Source of the DNA: Heterobilharzia americana
Taxonomy: Eukaryota > Platyhelminthes > Trematoda > Strigeidida > Schistosomatidae
Direction: 5' to 3'
Assembly: GCA_944470555.2 (NCBI GenBank)
Contig: OX104129.1
Span: forward strand, 86,388,820-86,452,819
DNA: 64,000 nt
A model generated the notes under the pieces. That model searched no databases. It worked only from the letters and a program-made list of their open reading frames with translations, and was not told where the DNA came from. Positions 61,661 through 64,000 of this stretch are shown here, one piece after another; position 1 is the stretch's first letter, and the number at the start of each line of letters is the position of its first letter. A program made the position numbers and the translations under genes.

Positions 61661-62589
61661 TCATGATCTCTTTAAAACATCCTATTCATTTATTTTTATT
61701 TATCTATTTACTTTACTTACTTATTATTGTTTTCACCAGGATTCTTTACTATTGTTGATTCCAGTCTGACTATCGCACTTCAAGTACCCATTCTATCACG
61801 TCGTAGATCACTGCACAATCACCTTGTAATTATTTTCAGCTTTCAGCTATTAACTTGTAATTTTAAAACAGTTTTTGATGACCGTAAGTTGACCTCCTAG
61901 CTACAATCACTATGTGACTCTACTGACGGTTTTTTCTGACCTTGTAATTACGAGTTATCCACGAACAAACCTATAATTCTGTTGTAAGTACAAATACCAA
62001 TGTACTGCTTCTAGCAATGATTCGTAACATCGAAAACTATTATTGTCAACATCCAGTAACACTTAAGGTGAGAAAAAAAGGATGAGTAAATGCTAACGTT
62101 ACTTATCATAATAATTTCTATATTCATTGGAATGACTGAGAATATTTTGCGGTTTTGAATATCAGCCCACTGTGTGTTTCCGTGAGTAAATCAGACAAAT
62201 AGATGCTTTCTAAGCATTTCGTCTGTTTGTCTGCTATAGTGGTCTAGTGTTATTCACTGTATGACTTTTTCAGAAGAGTTTATTACCCTTGCTCATGTCA
62301 AAGTAATCCCACAAATTTCCACGTACCTTTTATCGTTCAATCACTTTATTAGAGTAATATCATTTATGATGTATTCCTCCAAATCTCTGAAGTTTAACGT
62401 TTCATTATACTTAATGTATGAAGCTTTCATTATCATTCTTCCTCTCTTCAAAAATTCGGCTCAATTATTATCGCACTGTCCTGAAATATTGTCTGGTTTT
62501 GTCACTGAATGCTGTACAGTAATTTACCGATTTCCGAACTACTTAAAATAAATGAATCACTGTAAATTTAGCTAAGTTTTTTAATAATA
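61661..62589. other. No gene seen
   Basis: AT-rich sequence after the PLE, presumably including its 3' UTR. A 96-aa frame at 62261-62551 has no recognisable relatives. Confidence 0.4.
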
Positions 62590-62700
62590 GCAACAACAAA
62601 AATAATTGGTTTATTCCAAACAACATGCGTAATGCACTATGGGGTTCTCAGTATTTAACGTTTCAACAAATTCATTCCCTGTACAATATTTTCAGGCGAA
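62590..62700 (-). repeat. Retroelement tail related to 40385 and 46838
   Basis: On the plus strand TTTATTCCAAACAACATGCG, CACTATGGGGTTCTCAGTA preceded by AATAATAGCAACAAC: the complement of an AATAAA-type end with a trinucleotide tail. Confidence 0.5.
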
Positions 62701-62761
62701 ATACTTATTACATCTAGATAATGTTATAAATAACAGTAATAAAAGATAGTTATGTATAGAA

Positions 62762-62800
62762 ATGATGGGCAGTGGCTAGAAGTGGAATCCAGCGTTTCAA
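62762..62800 (-). repeat. Short Sm-alpha-like SINE tail
   Basis: ATGATGGGCAGTGGCTAGAA followed by GTGGAATCCAG is the outer end of the SINE; the hammerhead is gone. Confidence 0.6.
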
Positions 62801-63239
62801 GGCAGGGTAAACAGTACAAACATCCAGATAACAAGCAAAATCTCGCCTGATTAGCCATTCAGAAAGCTAGTACTACTGCATAAAGCAAAATTGTCTTTTT
62901 ATTAGACGCACTGCACAGAAAAAAGGTAATATTTTCTGGATTACACTTTGACATAACTTATTGTCCAGAGTCATACCTGAGTAACTCCGCAACCTGAGAC
63001 ATGATTTATGTAGTTCTAATTTTTTCTTCTACTTTGTGATACAGGTAACATTATTTTTCAAATATATACATATACTTTCTATGAAGAAATCAATGTATTT
63101 GTAAGCATCACTGTCTTAATTAGGAATTATGACAAACATCGTTGCATACGATAGGTGTATTGTCAACCTATCTGCATAAGAATATCGTTTCTCCATTTGA
63201 ATGTCTGTGTTGTTTCTTCCTAAGACACACAAGTAAAAT

Positions 63240-64000
63240 ATATGTTGAAGCCAGTATCAGAGTACTTCCTGTTCTTACTCCATCATTTTAGCGGTATCTC
63301 TAGATGTCACATCTTCGTTTATTAATGTACCTCTAATGGAAACAATCGATTATATTTGTGAATGGTTGTTGGAAAGAAAATTAGACATCGGCATTCCGAT
63401 TATGAATCTGAGAGGACTAATGCTAAAAGGTACAATGAATGTCCAGTTCAACTTCAAAAGTGATCTGCATAGACAAGTCAACAAAATAGTTATAGGATCT
63501 CCATTTAGCTCAACATTTGCAGATATTATTGGCAAAATTGGAAAGTGGTCCTTTGAAAGATCAAATTTCTAATATGGAATTCTACTGTAGATATACGGAT
63601 GATACTTTTTTTAATCTTTGATAGGTGCATATGTATAAGTTCCATTCTGAACCATTTTAATAGTGCTCTTCCATGAATTCATTTTACATATGAAAATGAA
63701 ATCAATAATTCGATCCATTTTCTTGAAGTGTTAATGACAAGAAACAAAGATGGCTCTATACTGGAAAGCACATATAGAAAACTAACGTCTAAGGCACAGT
63801 ATTTGCACTTCCTCAGTTTCGTACCGATGAAGTACAAAAGCAATATAATCTAAGGGGTGTGTGGAAGAAGAACTACTGTGTATCCGTGATATTCTGAATG
63901 AAAACGGGTATCCGGACAAGTTCCTCAAAACTAACATAAACTGCAACTGTCCTAAAGAAGAAGTGATGACAGTAGAGAAGAAGCCTTTGTTTTTGCACTT
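63240..64000 (+). pseudogene. Penelope-like element running off the right edge
   Basis: SLDVTSSFINVPLMETIDYI (motif A, 63305-63360), MNLRGLMLKGTMNVQFNF, IVIGSPFSSTFADIIGKIGK (motif B, 63487), then frame-broken YGRYTDDTFF-like sequence near 63580, FDPFS/FLEVLMTRNKDGSI (about 63710-63755), ILNENGYPDKFLKTNI (63890). The order and wording are those of PLE RT through the linker. The GIY-YIG part would lie beyond 64000. Confidence 0.85.

Overview
The window is AT-rich eukaryotic DNA from a flatworm, most likely a blood fluke (Schistosoma or a close relative). Three things point there: short tRNA-derived repeats carrying hammerhead ribozyme sequence of the S. mansoni Sm-alpha type, many Penelope-like elements (PLEs) with GIY-YIG endonuclease remnants, and an RTE-type retrotransposon whose protein is of the kind abundant in schistosome gene sets. 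I cannot name the species from sequence alone. There are no operons, no bacterial genes and no CRISPR array.

The only host gene I can support is one very long gene on the minus strand, an SLC6 neurotransmitter:sodium symporter of the monoamine (dopamine/serotonin-like) subgroup. Its start codon is at 33891. Five exons (33891-33489, 25456-25237, 21031-20893, 13911-13777, 2370-2142) join in frame through consensus GT/AG sites and encode about 375 residues, from the cytosolic N-terminus through about TM7. The remaining 3' exons lie beyond position 1. Introns of 4.2 to 11.4 kb make up almost all of the left half of the window.

Those introns, and the intergenic DNA from 34 to 64 kb, are packed with mobile DNA. 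(1) An RTE-like non-LTR retrotransposon at 55491-58715 is full length, has one intact 994-aa endonuclease/reverse transcriptase ORF and has a perfect 14-bp target-site duplication. A decayed full-length copy (about 9842-13440, minus), a 3' half (43255-44664, minus) and a 155-bp 3' stub (664-818) belong to the same family. (2) At least eleven PLE remnants are present, several lying between inverted repeats specific to that locus. (3) A CR1/jockey-like reverse transcriptase relic lies at about 18.3-19.6 kb. (4) Two tRNA-derived SINE families occur in about a dozen and seven copies. The first is Sm-alpha-like with a hammerhead. The second also lines up copy by copy on a hammerhead-like core.

Nested insertions can be dated against each other. 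Two nearly identical PLE 3' ends lie inverted at 1-893 and 4386-5310. One received an RTE stub (9-bp TSD) and the other a SINE (13-bp TSD), so each serves as the empty site for the other. The points most worth following up are the second SINE family with a hammerhead-like core, the repeated PLE-between-inverted-repeats layout, the intact RTE, and a sodium-site substitution in the transporter.
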